From an uncultured Bacilli bacterium (GTDB lineage: Bacteria > Bacillota_I > Bacilli_A > RF39 > UBA660): a stretch of DNA of 43,124 nucleotides. Each line of letters begins with the position of its first letter. The first letter of the stretch is position 1. The notes under the pieces were generated by a model. It was not told where the DNA came from and searched no databases. It worked only from the letters and a program-made list of their open reading frames with translations. The translations under genes and the position numbers were made by a program. Location: contig CANQIN010000004.1 of NCBI GenBank assembly GCA_947623995.1, positions 1 through 43,124 on the forward strand, given 5' to 3'. Positions 8,797 to 16,367 of the stretch are shown in pieces.

Positions 8797-10797
8797 TTAT
8801 TTCATATATAATCTTAAAATATCAACTGCATCAATAGCCGTAACTCTTTGGTCGTTATTAAAATCACCTATTTCTATTTTATGATTAGTTAATTCTCTTT
8901 TTCCTAAAGCATAATATAATGCTTCTACGGCATCTATTACTTCTATTTTACCATTTTCATTTAAATCACCTTTTAAATAAGGCGTAATTCCTGTTCCTAC
9001 TTTTACGGTAGCTTCAGCACTTTTACCATTACTTGTTGTAACAGTTATGGTACATGTTCCGTTTCCAATTCCCGTAATTTCACCTTTTCCAGCAACTCTT
9101 GCGACATTTACATTATCACTTTTCCATGTTAGAGTTGGACTATCTGTGGTATCAGTTGGATTAATTGTTGCAATTACTGTATCTTTACCACCTATTTTTA
9201 AAGTGATATTGTTTTTATTTAAATTAACACTTTCAATTTCTTTATAACCATTTGTATAGAAAAAATTATCATTGTATATATCTAAAATACTAGTTATATC
9301 TTCTAAATCAATATAGCCATTATTATTTATATCTCCTAAAATATTAATATCTTCATCAAAAGTTGCTGATATAGAATAATCTTGTAACATCGATGAATCA
9401 ATTGAATTAATATTTCCATCTTTGTTTACATCACCAATGTATCCTTTAGAACCGTCACTTAAGGTTACGGGAACACTTACATATATTAAGCAACTTGCAC
9501 TTCCATATTTTAAAGAAGTTGCAGTTACCCGAACAAATCCTCCTCTTTTTGGAGTTACTACCCCATTATTTACACTAGCAACTAAATCGGAGTCCGTTTT
9601 CCAAGTTACATCGTTTGCTTTACTTCCATTACTTAATGTTGCTTCTAACTTTAAAGTCTCATTTAAACTATTAAATTGATATTGAGTATTATTTAACTTT
9701 AAACGAATATCTTCTTCTACTTTTACTTTAAAGGATGCTCGAAAACTTTTATTTATAGACATTCCCGAAACATTTATAGTGGTACTTCCTTTGGAAACAC
9801 CGACTATTTTATCATCTTCTATTTTAGCAATTTCTGGACTTTGCGATGTATAGGTAACAGAGTATATTGTCGCATTACTAGGAACGATAGTAGGACTAAT
9901 TTTTTTAGTTTCATTTATTTTTACAGTCATATCATTTACACTAAAGCTATCCATTATATAACCAACATCAATTGGAAATTCTTTTTCCATACCAAACATC
10001 GATGCTTTGAAAGTTGTTTGTCCTTCTTTTACTCCCATTATCAAACCATCTTTTAAACTTAAATAAGGACTATTTAAAGTATTAAATTTAACATTAGAAA
10101 TATCAATGGTTGCTTTGGTATCTTCATCACTAATATAATAGGCATTTTTAATGTTTAGGGTTTCTCCTATGCCAACATAATAATGTTCTGTCGTACCATT
10201 ATAATTACTATGATATAAATTAAAATCATGAATATATTCGGGAATACTTTCTACATATTCAATCATCGTATCACTTTTTCCAGTTTTATTTGGAGTACTT
10301 ATGGCATCATATCTTGAAAACATTTGAACAGCAAAATAAGTTTTTGAACCACTATATTCTACAGCAACAGCTCCAATACCAACAGATTTATAATCTTCCT
10401 TAATCATATTTTTATAATGCCCTGGCGATTCTTTCCAACCATACATTACCCCAGAATTCCCTGTTCTATATCCATATAAAATATTTTCACCTGAAGCACT
10501 TGGAGTTGAAACAGCTGTATAAAATGATTTACCATTAGGTCTTGTATGGTCAAAATGAACAGCAATTTCAGCTGCTCTTTTCATGGCTGCTTCTTGTAAA
10601 TTACTATCCATTGTTAAAGGTTCACTATTTACTTCTTTTCTTACTTCATTTGTTGCAGTTAATGCTTCATTGGCCCAATCATAATCCCTTATTACAGTTA
10701 TAGGAATATTATAGGATTCTAAAGCATGAGCATTATTGCAAAATAAGCCAACTACAATCAGCAAAACCGTAATATATAGACGCATCAATCTTTTCAT
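8797..10797 (-). CDS. Secreted CAP (SCP/PR-1) domain protein with Big_2 domains and two dockerins
   Basis: A 666-residue protein. Signal peptide about 1-25 (ends NNAHA). The CAP domain at about 40-165 shows the bacterial YkwD-like pattern: His84 in HFDHTRPNG, Glu104 in GENILYG, His127 in SPGHYKNM, then GIGAVAV and YFAVQMF. Next are Big_2-like domains (about 280-450), an internal dockerin-like pair (DVNKDGNINSID and DINNNGYIDLED), another Big_2, and a C-terminal dockerin at about 608-666 that ends MK. AGAGG eight bases before the ATG supports the start. Its last 300 residues are paralogous to those of the next gene upstream. CAP proteins in bacteria are of mixed or unknown biochemical role, so the activity is not assigned; docking to a cohesin is inferred from the dockerin. 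Confidence 0.9.
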   Translation of the reverse strand: MKRLMRLYITVLLIVVGLFCNNAHALESYNIPITVIRDYDWANEALTATNEVRKEVNSEPLTMDSNLQEAAMKRAAEIAVHFDHTRPNGKSFYTAVSTPSASGENILYGYRTGNSGVMYGWKESPGHYKNMIKEDYKSVGIGAVAVEYSGSKTYFAVQMFSRYDAISTPNKTGKSDTMIEYVESIPEYIHDFNLYHSNYNGTTEHYYVGIGETLNIKNAYYISDEDTKATIDISNVKFNTLNSPYLSLKDGLIMGVKEGQTTFKASMFGMEKEFPIDVGYIMDSFSVNDMTVKINETKKISPTIVPSNATIYSVTYTSQSPEIAKIEDDKIVGVSKGSTTINVSGMSINKSFRASFKVKVEEDIRLKLNNTQYQFNSLNETLKLEATLSNGSKANDVTWKTDSDLVASVNNGVVTPKRGGFVRVTATSLKYGSASCLIYVSVPVTLSDGSKGYIGDVNKDGNINSIDSSMLQDYSISATFDEDINILGDINNNGYIDLEDITSILDIYNDNFFYTNGYKEIESVNLNKNNITLKIGGKDTVIATINPTDTTDSPTLTWKSDNVNVARVAGKGEITGIGNGTCTITVTTSNGKSAEATVKVGTGITPYLKGDLNENGKIEVIDAVEALYYALGKRELTNHKIEIGDFNNDQRVTAIDAVDILRLYMK
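8800..8977 (-). repeat. Dockerin-coding direct repeat, copy B
   Basis: The same 178-base unit as copies A and C, with one I-to-V coding change in RxTAID. Identity with copy C continues without a break for about another 80 bases, to about 9060, into the neighbouring Big_2 domain and then decays. Confidence 0.9.
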
Positions 10798-10825
10798 AAA
10801 AAATACCTCTTTTTCATTTTTTCTC

Positions 10826-13657
10826 CTATTTCATATATAATCTTAAAATATCAACTGCATCAATAGCCGTAATTCTTTGGTCGTTATTAAAATCACCTAT
10901 TTCTATTTTATGATTAGTTAATTCTCTTTTTCCTAAAGCATAATATAATGCTTCTACGGCATCTATTACTTCTATTTTACCATTTTCATTTAAATCACCT
11001 TTTAAATAAGGCGTAATTCCTGTTCCTACTTTTACGGTAGCTTCAGCACTTTTACCATTACTTGTTGTAACAGTTATGGTACATGTTCCATTTCCAATTC
11101 CTGTAATCTCACCTTTCCCATCAACTCTTGCAACACTTGCATTATCACTTTTCCAAGTTAATTTAGGACTATCAGTAGTATCAGTTGGATTAATAGTCGC
11201 AATTAAAGTATCATTACCACCAATATTTAAAGTTATATTGTTTTTATTTAAAGTAACACTTTTTATTTCTTTATAAGCTCCTGGAGTAAAATATCGATAT
11301 TTATATAAAGACATTATTACAGCACTATCAGCAGTAGTTATTCCTCCATCATTATCTAAATCACCAATTAATATCTGGTCTTTATTTGCTCCATATTTAA
11401 ATAAATTTAGGATTTCACTAGAATCAGCCAAATCAAATTGTCCATCTTTATTTAAGTCACCAACATATTGTTTAGAACCATCACTTAAGGTTACGGGAAC
11501 ACTTACATATATGTAACAACTTGTACTACCATATTTTTTAGAAGTTGCTGTAGCATAAACAAGTCCACCTCGCTTTGGTGTTACTAATCCATTATTTATA
11601 CTAATAACTTCATTATTATCAACACTCCAAGTTACATCATTTACTTTACTGCCATTATTTAAAGTAGCTTCTAATCTTAAAGTTTCATTTAAACTATTAA
11701 ATTGATAAATACTATAATTTAATTTTAAATAAATATCAGTAACATTAACATTTATTGTGGTAGTATTACCTGTAACAGTTTTAACTGAAATAGTTGTTTG
11801 ACCTTTAGAAAGTAATTTAATTTTACCATTATCTACTGTTGCAACACTTTTATCAGTACTATCCCAAATTAATTTTTCAGGATAATAATATTTAGGAGTT
11901 AATGTATACTTTAAATCAATAACGTCATTTACATTACCATTTATTTCTTTATCGCTAAATGTTACTTTAGAAACTAAATCTTGATATTCTATATTATTAT
12001 TTTCAGCATAAGAAGCAGTTTTAGTATTTTCATGTAAATAGACAGTTGATGTTAAATCACCAAAATTCATATAATCAATATTTTCACTTTCAATAATAAT
12101 TTCTTCTAAATTTTTACTATTATTAAACGCATTATCACCAATTTCTTTAACATTAGATGGAATTATAACAGCATTTAATTGATTAGATTGACTAAATGCT
12201 GAAGCACCAATATATTCTACACTTGATGGAATAGTTAAAACTCCAGTTAAATTACGATTCCAAGAAAATGTACCACTAGAAATATATTTTAAATTATTAC
12301 TAAGTTTTAATGAACTTATATTAATTTCATCAAAAGCAGAACTACCAATATAAGTAACATTATCAGGAATAACTAAATCTCCTTTAATTGGTACATAAGT
12401 AAATGCACTACGACCAATAGATTTTAAAGTTGTTGGTAATTTTAAAGTAGTATCAAAACTTTTAGAATAAGCAAAAGCATTATTACCAATATATTCCAAT
12501 TGACTAGGAAGTTTTAATTCACCAGAAAATGAAGAATTTCTAAATGCTTCGATACCAATTCCAATTACAGGTTTATTATTTATTTTATCTGGTAAAACTA
12601 AATTACCACTCGGAATTTCCCCATTTTTTCCTTCAGCACCTAAAATTACAATATGTTTATTTGATTCAATATATCTTAATCGATAATTTTCATTAGTAAC
12701 ATCATAATATCCAAGTTTAGACCAATCATTTAAATTTCCTAATTTATTACTAGTAGCCTTGTTATTAGAATCTAGAGTTACATAATAAATAATTCCATCA
12801 ATGGTATATACCCCATTAATAGTAGCTGAAGATGTAGAAGATTTGATTTTATTAATAGCATTATTAGTTATGTTATATGTATATAAATTTTTATCATTAC
12901 CAACATAATATAATAAATTACCATCTTTTACTAAACCAGAATTAAAATTATCATATAAAGCATCAGCAATTTTTTCTTTACTACCACTATTAATATTTTC
13001 TTTATATAAAGTACTAGCCCATCCAGGTTTATATTCACTATCAATATAATATTTATAAGTATCAGTATAATATGTTTGAGAATATATTGAATAATCATTT
13101 TGACTAGTTACACCATTAGGAAAAGATGAAGAATTTTTAAAAAAATTATTACTATCTAATCTAACATCTGAAAAATTAAACATTGATGCCAATTGTTTTG
13201 GAAAGTCATCTCTACTCTTAAATTTAACCGTAAAATCAATACGGTTAGGATGATTACCAGTTCCTGCAGTTGCATCAAAATAAGTCCATTCATTATCTAA
13301 GTTACATATGTTCCAAGCATGGTCACCCATATTACTAGATACTCTTTCACATGATAATCCAGCCGTTTGATTTAATAATCGAAAGGCATCATTAAAACCA
13401 GCACATACAGAATTATGTTCAAGAAATACTGAATAATAGCTTTGGTCATATTTTGCAGCTCCATAATCATTTCCAAGTTGTGTATAAACTCCAAAAAACA
13501 TTGCCTTATCATGGTCACTCATATTATCATTTACCTGTTCCATAGCATACAAAATATTTTGCTCAATTAATGCATTATCACTATCATCAAGAGCTTTAAC
13601 CACATTAATAAAACTTAAAAAAACAATAATAACAAAGCTTAATCTTATTTTACGCAT
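10826..13657 (-). CDS. Secreted transglutaminase-like, BspA-type LRR protein with Big_2 domains and two dockerins
   Basis: A protein of about 943 residues from ATG 13657, chosen because AAAGGA lies ten bases before it and a signal peptide starts directly. An in-frame start 21 codons earlier lacks these. Order: a transglutaminase-like core with Cys85 in NSVCAGFND, His113 in GDHAWNI and Asp128 in YFDATAGTG, a complete triad; a beta-strand region resembling propeller repeats; six or more BspA-type leucine-rich repeats (GNNAFAYS, GRSAFTYV, GSSAFDEI, GASAFSQS, GDNAFNNS); Big_2 domains; an internal dockerin-like pair (DLNKDGQFDLAD and DLDNDGGITTAD); Big_2; and a C-terminal dockerin. It is the first gene of the operon. 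The triad suggests protein cross-linking or cysteine proteolysis outside the cell; which one is not known. Confidence 0.9.
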   Translation of the reverse strand: MRKIRLSFVIIVFLSFINVVKALDDSDNALIEQNILYAMEQVNDNMSDHDKAMFFGVYTQLGNDYGAAKYDQSYYSVFLEHNSVCAGFNDAFRLLNQTAGLSCERVSSNMGDHAWNICNLDNEWTYFDATAGTGNHPNRIDFTVKFKSRDDFPKQLASMFNFSDVRLDSNNFFKNSSSFPNGVTSQNDYSIYSQTYYTDTYKYYIDSEYKPGWASTLYKENINSGSKEKIADALYDNFNSGLVKDGNLLYYVGNDKNLYTYNITNNAINKIKSSTSSATINGVYTIDGIIYYVTLDSNNKATSNKLGNLNDWSKLGYYDVTNENYRLRYIESNKHIVILGAEGKNGEIPSGNLVLPDKINNKPVIGIGIEAFRNSSFSGELKLPSQLEYIGNNAFAYSKSFDTTLKLPTTLKSIGRSAFTYVPIKGDLVIPDNVTYIGSSAFDEINISSLKLSNNLKYISSGTFSWNRNLTGVLTIPSSVEYIGASAFSQSNQLNAVIIPSNVKEIGDNAFNNSKNLEEIIIESENIDYMNFGDLTSTVYLHENTKTASYAENNNIEYQDLVSKVTFSDKEINGNVNDVIDLKYTLTPKYYYPEKLIWDSTDKSVATVDNGKIKLLSKGQTTISVKTVTGNTTTINVNVTDIYLKLNYSIYQFNSLNETLRLEATLNNGSKVNDVTWSVDNNEVISINNGLVTPKRGGLVYATATSKKYGSTSCYIYVSVPVTLSDGSKQYVGDLNKDGQFDLADSSEILNLFKYGANKDQILIGDLDNDGGITTADSAVIMSLYKYRYFTPGAYKEIKSVTLNKNNITLNIGGNDTLIATINPTDTTDSPKLTWKSDNASVARVDGKGEITGIGNGTCTITVTTSNGKSAEATVKVGTGITPYLKGDLNENGKIEVIDAVEALYYALGKRELTNHKIEIGDFNNDQRITAIDAVDILRLYMK
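10829..11006 (-). repeat. Dockerin-coding direct repeat, copy C
   Basis: Third copy of the 178-base dockerin unit. It matches copy B through about 11089, after which silent and coding differences accumulate. Confidence 0.9.
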
Positions 13658-13792
13658 TTTTAACCATTCCTTTTCATATAATATATAATTTTCAAAGATT
13701 AAAAAACTACAAATTATCAACTTTTTTTCTTTATAAACATTATATTAAAATCATATTAAAAATGCAATTGTAAAAAATTCAAATGTAATTCT

Positions 13793-14047
13793 TTAACTAA
13801 ATATATTAGAATCAAAAAAGTAGTCCATTTTAATATTTAATTCTCTACATAGTTGATATAAGATATCAAGCTGTATTGTTTTATGTTTTTTATAAAAAAT
13901 ACTTTCTAATGTTGATTTTGAAACACTTGTTGTTTTAGATAAAGCCATAACTACTTTATCTAAGTCTTTATTTAAAGATATATTTTCATCAACAATATTT
14001 TTTTCTTTACAAACTTCTATTAATCTCAAAATTACCTTATCTAACAT
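13793..14047 (-). CDS. Small XRE-like helix-turn-helix protein
   Basis: An 84-residue protein with a Cro/CI-type helix-turn-helix at about residues 33-80 (KTTSVSKSTLESIFYKK, then LYQLCRELNIKMDYFF). The core of the domain is preceded by an unusually long N-terminal helix. The ribosome site GAGAGAGG overlaps the last codons of the HTH gene upstream, whose stop lies one base before this ATG, so the two are coupled. Both end in the same way (DYFFDSNIFS and DFFDSTYF), suggesting an old tandem duplication. Probably a DNA-binding regulator; target unknown. Confidence 0.7.
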   Translation of the reverse strand: MLDKVILRLIEVCKEKNIVDENISLNKDLDKVVMALSKTTSVSKSTLESIFYKKHKTIQLDILYQLCRELNIKMDYFFDSNIFS

Positions 14048-14048
14048 T

Positions 14049-14291
14049 TTATCTACCTCTCTCTATTAATTTTTCAAAATATGTACTATCAAAAAAATCT
14101 TTTAATTCAATATTTAATCCTTCACATATTTTTAAAATGGTTTTTAATTTTGGATTTTTGGAATTTCCAAGCATTATATTTTCAATTGTACTCTGACTTA
14201 TTAAACATTTATCTGCTAAAGAATTTATATTTAAGTTATTAATATGACAATAATATAAAATCCTATTTGCTAAAGCTATTTCCAATTTCAC
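14049..14291 (-). CDS. Small XRE-family helix-turn-helix protein (GTG start)
   Basis: An 80-residue protein with an HTH_3-type domain over most of its length (NINSLADKCLISQSTIENI). It starts with GTG and has no recognisable ribosome site. The GTG lies two bases after the stop codon of a 39-codon reading frame that does have a strong site, which suggests translation by coupling. The next HTH gene follows after one base. Likely a small repressor. The island also holds a divergent tandem-HTH gene and a DNA methyltransferase. Confidence 0.7.
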   Translation of the reverse strand: MKLEIALANRILYYCHINNLNINSLADKCLISQSTIENIMLGNSKNPKLKTILKICEGLNIELKDFFDSTYFEKLIERGR

Positions 14292-14293
14292 TT

Positions 14294-14413
14294 TTAATTA
14301 TTTCTAACTATTCTTAAATCTTTATTTTTATATCTAAATAACACAGGATCTAATATTATACTTTTCATAATTTTTAAACTTTTAATTAAATTTATATAAT
14401 TATTTTTTTGCAT
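14294..14413 (-). CDS. 39-residue small open reading frame leading the HTH pair
   Basis: ATG at 14411-14413 is preceded by a near-perfect GGAGG six bases away, one of the best sites in the region. The frame encodes MQKNNYINLIKSLKIMKSII followed by a basic stretch rich in K/R and ends with TAA two bases before the GTG of the HTH gene. No homology is recognised. It may be a real small basic protein or a leader peptide whose translation delivers ribosomes to the GTG start. Real translation is likely from the site; function is unknown. Confidence 0.45.
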   Translation of the reverse strand: MQKNNYINLIKSLKIMKSIILDPVLFRYKNKDLRIVRNN

Positions 14414-14450
14414 TTTTATCCTCCTTATCAATAGTCTATTTCCCCCACTT

Positions 14451-14480
14451 TTAGCAAATAACTAACTCTTAGTGAAATAA
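14451..14480. promoter_or_regulatory. Direct repeat in the divergent HTH intergenic region
   Basis: TTAGCAAATAA (14451-14461) and TTAGTGAAATAA (14469-14480) are near-identical direct repeats 18 bases apart. They lie between the divergent HTH genes, where operators for one of these regulators would be expected. No promoter boxes could be fixed with confidence. Confidence 0.25.
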
Positions 14481-14498
14481 TTAATTTGGTGAGAAACT

Positions 14499-14924
14499 AT
14501 GATTGTAAAAAATCTTAAAGAAAGCCGAGAACGTTTAGATTTAAAACAAGTTGATATTGCTAAGATTTTCCCAGTTACCAAATATACTGTTTCAGGTTGG
14601 GAAACAGGTAAAGACACTATTCCTTTAAGAAGACTAATTCAGTATGCCAATCATTATAATTACAGTTTAGACTATTTATTTGGTCTTTCTAAAAATAAAA
14701 CCAGAAATAGTAATTTAACAATTGATTTAAATAACTTAGCACAAAAACTTAAAGATTTACGAATCACTAATCAAATGACACAAGCAGATGTTGCTAAATA
14801 TTTAAATACTAGTCAAGCAGCATACGCCCACTATGAGAATGCTCGATACCTTATTCCCACCTCATTTCTTATTACTTTAACTAAAATTTATAAACCATTC
14901 TCAATTGATGATTTATTTAAATGA
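14499..14924 (+). CDS. Tandem XRE-family helix-turn-helix regulator
   Basis: 141 residues with two complete HTH_3 domains in a row. Domain 1 (about 5-62) has KQVDIAKIFPVTKYTVSGWE and LDYLFGL. Domain 2 (about 80-140) has TQADVAKYLNTSQAAYAHYE and IDDLF. GGTGAG five bases before the ATG marks the start. It is transcribed away from the two single-HTH genes and ends at a good terminator. Two DNA-binding domains in one chain would let a monomer bind a dyad. Likely a repressor of this small island; a target other than itself cannot be named. Confidence 0.82.
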   Translation: MIVKNLKESRERLDLKQVDIAKIFPVTKYTVSGWETGKDTIPLRRLIQYANHYNYSLDYLFGLSKNKTRNSNLTIDLNNLAQKLKDLRITNQMTQADVAKYLNTSQAAYAHYENARYLIPTSFLITLTKIYKPFSIDDLFK

Positions 14925-14933
14925 TACCCTTTT

Positions 14934-14955
14934 AAAAGCATTTAGTTGCTTTTTT
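14934..14955 (+). terminator. Intrinsic terminator of the tandem-HTH gene
   Basis: AAAAGCA (14934-14940), a 6-nt loop, TGCTTTT (14947-14953), with the T run continuing to 14955. It lies nine bases after the stop codon. Confidence 0.7.
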
Positions 14956-15048
14956 ATATGTAATAGTAGCTTTTCTCCATGGTTATCTAACTACACCAAT
15001 AATATAACGCATTAAAAAATTTTTTTCAGCGCCTTTTTTTAATTTTTT

Positions 15049-16113
15049 TTAATTTTTCATTGAATCTAATTTTAATAAACTTTTTAATAAATAATACATT
15101 ACATTAACAACAATAGAATTACCTGCTTGATTATACAATGCAGTTTCACTTTGACATACGTTGCTTGCTTTTTCAAAATCACTTTCATCAAATCCCATTA
15201 ATCTCCATGCTTCCTTAGGTGTAACTTTTCTTATTCTCATTTTTTTTCTTTCTATTACAGCTATTTTTAAATTATCAGCTGTATTTGATGCTGTTAATGT
15301 AGGTGCATATCCTCTTTCAGAAAAAATTCTTGATGATTGATTAAATTTCACTTTTTTATCAACACCACATAATTTTCCATTTTTAAATTTTTCTAAATCA
15401 ATCTCATATCTGTAATCATCACTATTTTTATCTTTAAATAATAATTTATTTGCTTTCTTTTTACTTTTTCTATTTGTTAGATAATATTTTTTATCCACAT
15501 TATAATCTAAAAAATCTTTTAAATGACTACTATTTTTTATTGGTTTTGGAAATTCAAAATCTCTTTTTTCTAAAAAAGCAATTAAAAAATACCTCTCACG
15601 TTTTTGAGGTATTTCATAATCAGAAGCTATTAAAACTTTATCATATAAAGTATAACCAATATCTATTAATTCATTTTTAAACATTGCTAAAGTATTTTTA
15701 AATTTTTTACTTGTAATACTTGCAACGTTTTCAAAAATAATTATTTTAGGTTTATTATAAACTTCTTTAAGTATTCTTATAATTTCCCAACCTAAGCTAG
15801 ACCTAGTTGCACTATACATATCAAATCCCTTCATTCTTCCAGAACAAGAAATATCTTGACATGGAAAACCACCAATCCATAAATCGCAATATGGTAACTC
15901 TTTACCATTAATTTTTTTAATATCTCCTAAATTTAAATTTTCACTAATATTGTGAACAGCGCAATAACTTTTTACAGCATTTTTATTTATTTCCGAAAAA
16001 AATTCTAAAGAATAATTATTTATATACCCATTATTTTTTAATCTTTCTAACGCCTTTTCAGGACTTCCTATTCCACTAAAAAATGTACCAACTTTTAATA
16101 TTTTATCTGTCAT
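15049..16113 (-). CDS. DNA (cytosine-5-)-methyltransferase
   Basis: 354 residues with the C5-methyltransferase motifs in order: motif I FFSGIGSPEKALE (11-23), motif IV GGFPCQDIS with catalytic Cys85, motif VI ENV (128-130), motif VIII QKRER (170-174), a target-recognition region of about 190-290 residues, motif IX-like KVTPKEAWRLMGF and motif X NQAGNS (328-333). All are intact, so it should transfer a methyl group from S-adenosylmethionine to cytosine. GGGGG nine bases before the ATG supports the start. No restriction endonuclease is recognisable nearby, so it is solitary here or the tail of a lost system. It lies beside an HTH cluster and behind a terminator-bearing leader. Recognition sequence unknown. 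Confidence 0.93.
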   Translation of the reverse strand: MTDKILKVGTFFSGIGSPEKALERLKNNGYINNYSLEFFSEINKNAVKSYCAVHNISENLNLGDIKKINGKELPYCDLWIGGFPCQDISCSGRMKGFDMYSATRSSLGWEIIRILKEVYNKPKIIIFENVASITSKKFKNTLAMFKNELIDIGYTLYDKVLIASDYEIPQKRERYFLIAFLEKRDFEFPKPIKNSSHLKDFLDYNVDKKYYLTNRKSKKKANKLLFKDKNSDDYRYEIDLEKFKNGKLCGVDKKVKFNQSSRIFSERGYAPTLTASNTADNLKIAVIERKKMRIRKVTPKEAWRLMGFDESDFEKASNVCQSETALYNQAGNSIVVNVMYYLLKSLLKLDSMKN

Positions 16114-16144
16114 TTTAACAAACCCCCTTCATTTTTTATGACAT

Positions 16145-16173
16145 CAAAAAAAGACCTTCACTTGAAGATCTTT
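16145..16173 (-). terminator. Strong intrinsic terminator upstream of the methyltransferase
   Basis: On the minus strand AAAGATCTTCA, a 2-nt turn, TGAAGGTCTTT and a run of T. It could end the P-ATPase operon or a short transcript from the promoter at 16289-16344. It lies 31 bases before the methyltransferase ATG, where it could act as an attenuator. Confidence 0.75.
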
Positions 16174-16288
16174 AAGTAAATATACAAATTTTTAAACAAT
16201 AATAAACTAAATAATACATTTTCTTAAGTAATTGGAAATAGTAAAATCGTTTAAAACCCTAGTATTATAAGGCAATTTATACTTTGGG

Positions 16289-16344
16289 TATATACTTTGT
16301 TCTCCCCCCCTATGTCAATAGTTTTACATCATTTTAAACCACTT
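16289..16344 (-). promoter_or_regulatory. Poly-G spacer promoter element, copy 1 (no surface gene behind it)
   Basis: Minus strand: AAGTGGTTTAAA (16333-16344), 14 nt, TTGACATA with -35 at 16313-16318, seven G, and TATATA (16289-16294) after an 18-nt spacer. The same layout precedes the surface genes starting at 24502 and 38789. Here no reading frame follows. A terminator lies about 110-135 nt downstream, so the product would be a short RNA of roughly 137 nt or a leader for the methyltransferase. The rest of 16174-16288 shows nothing else recognisable. Confidence 0.6.
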
Positions 16345-16367
16345 TTTTGCAAATCTAATTTAATTTA

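Noticed and set aside
1162-13657. A cellulosome for plant polysaccharides
   Set aside because: Cohesins and dockerins are present, but no glycoside hydrolase, carbohydrate-binding module or polysaccharide lyase motif was seen in any cargo protein.
16226-16235. A third copy of the small RNA (AAGTAATTGG on the plus strand)
   Set aside because: Only ten bases match; the neighbouring -10 region, inner helix and terminator of the other copies are not present.
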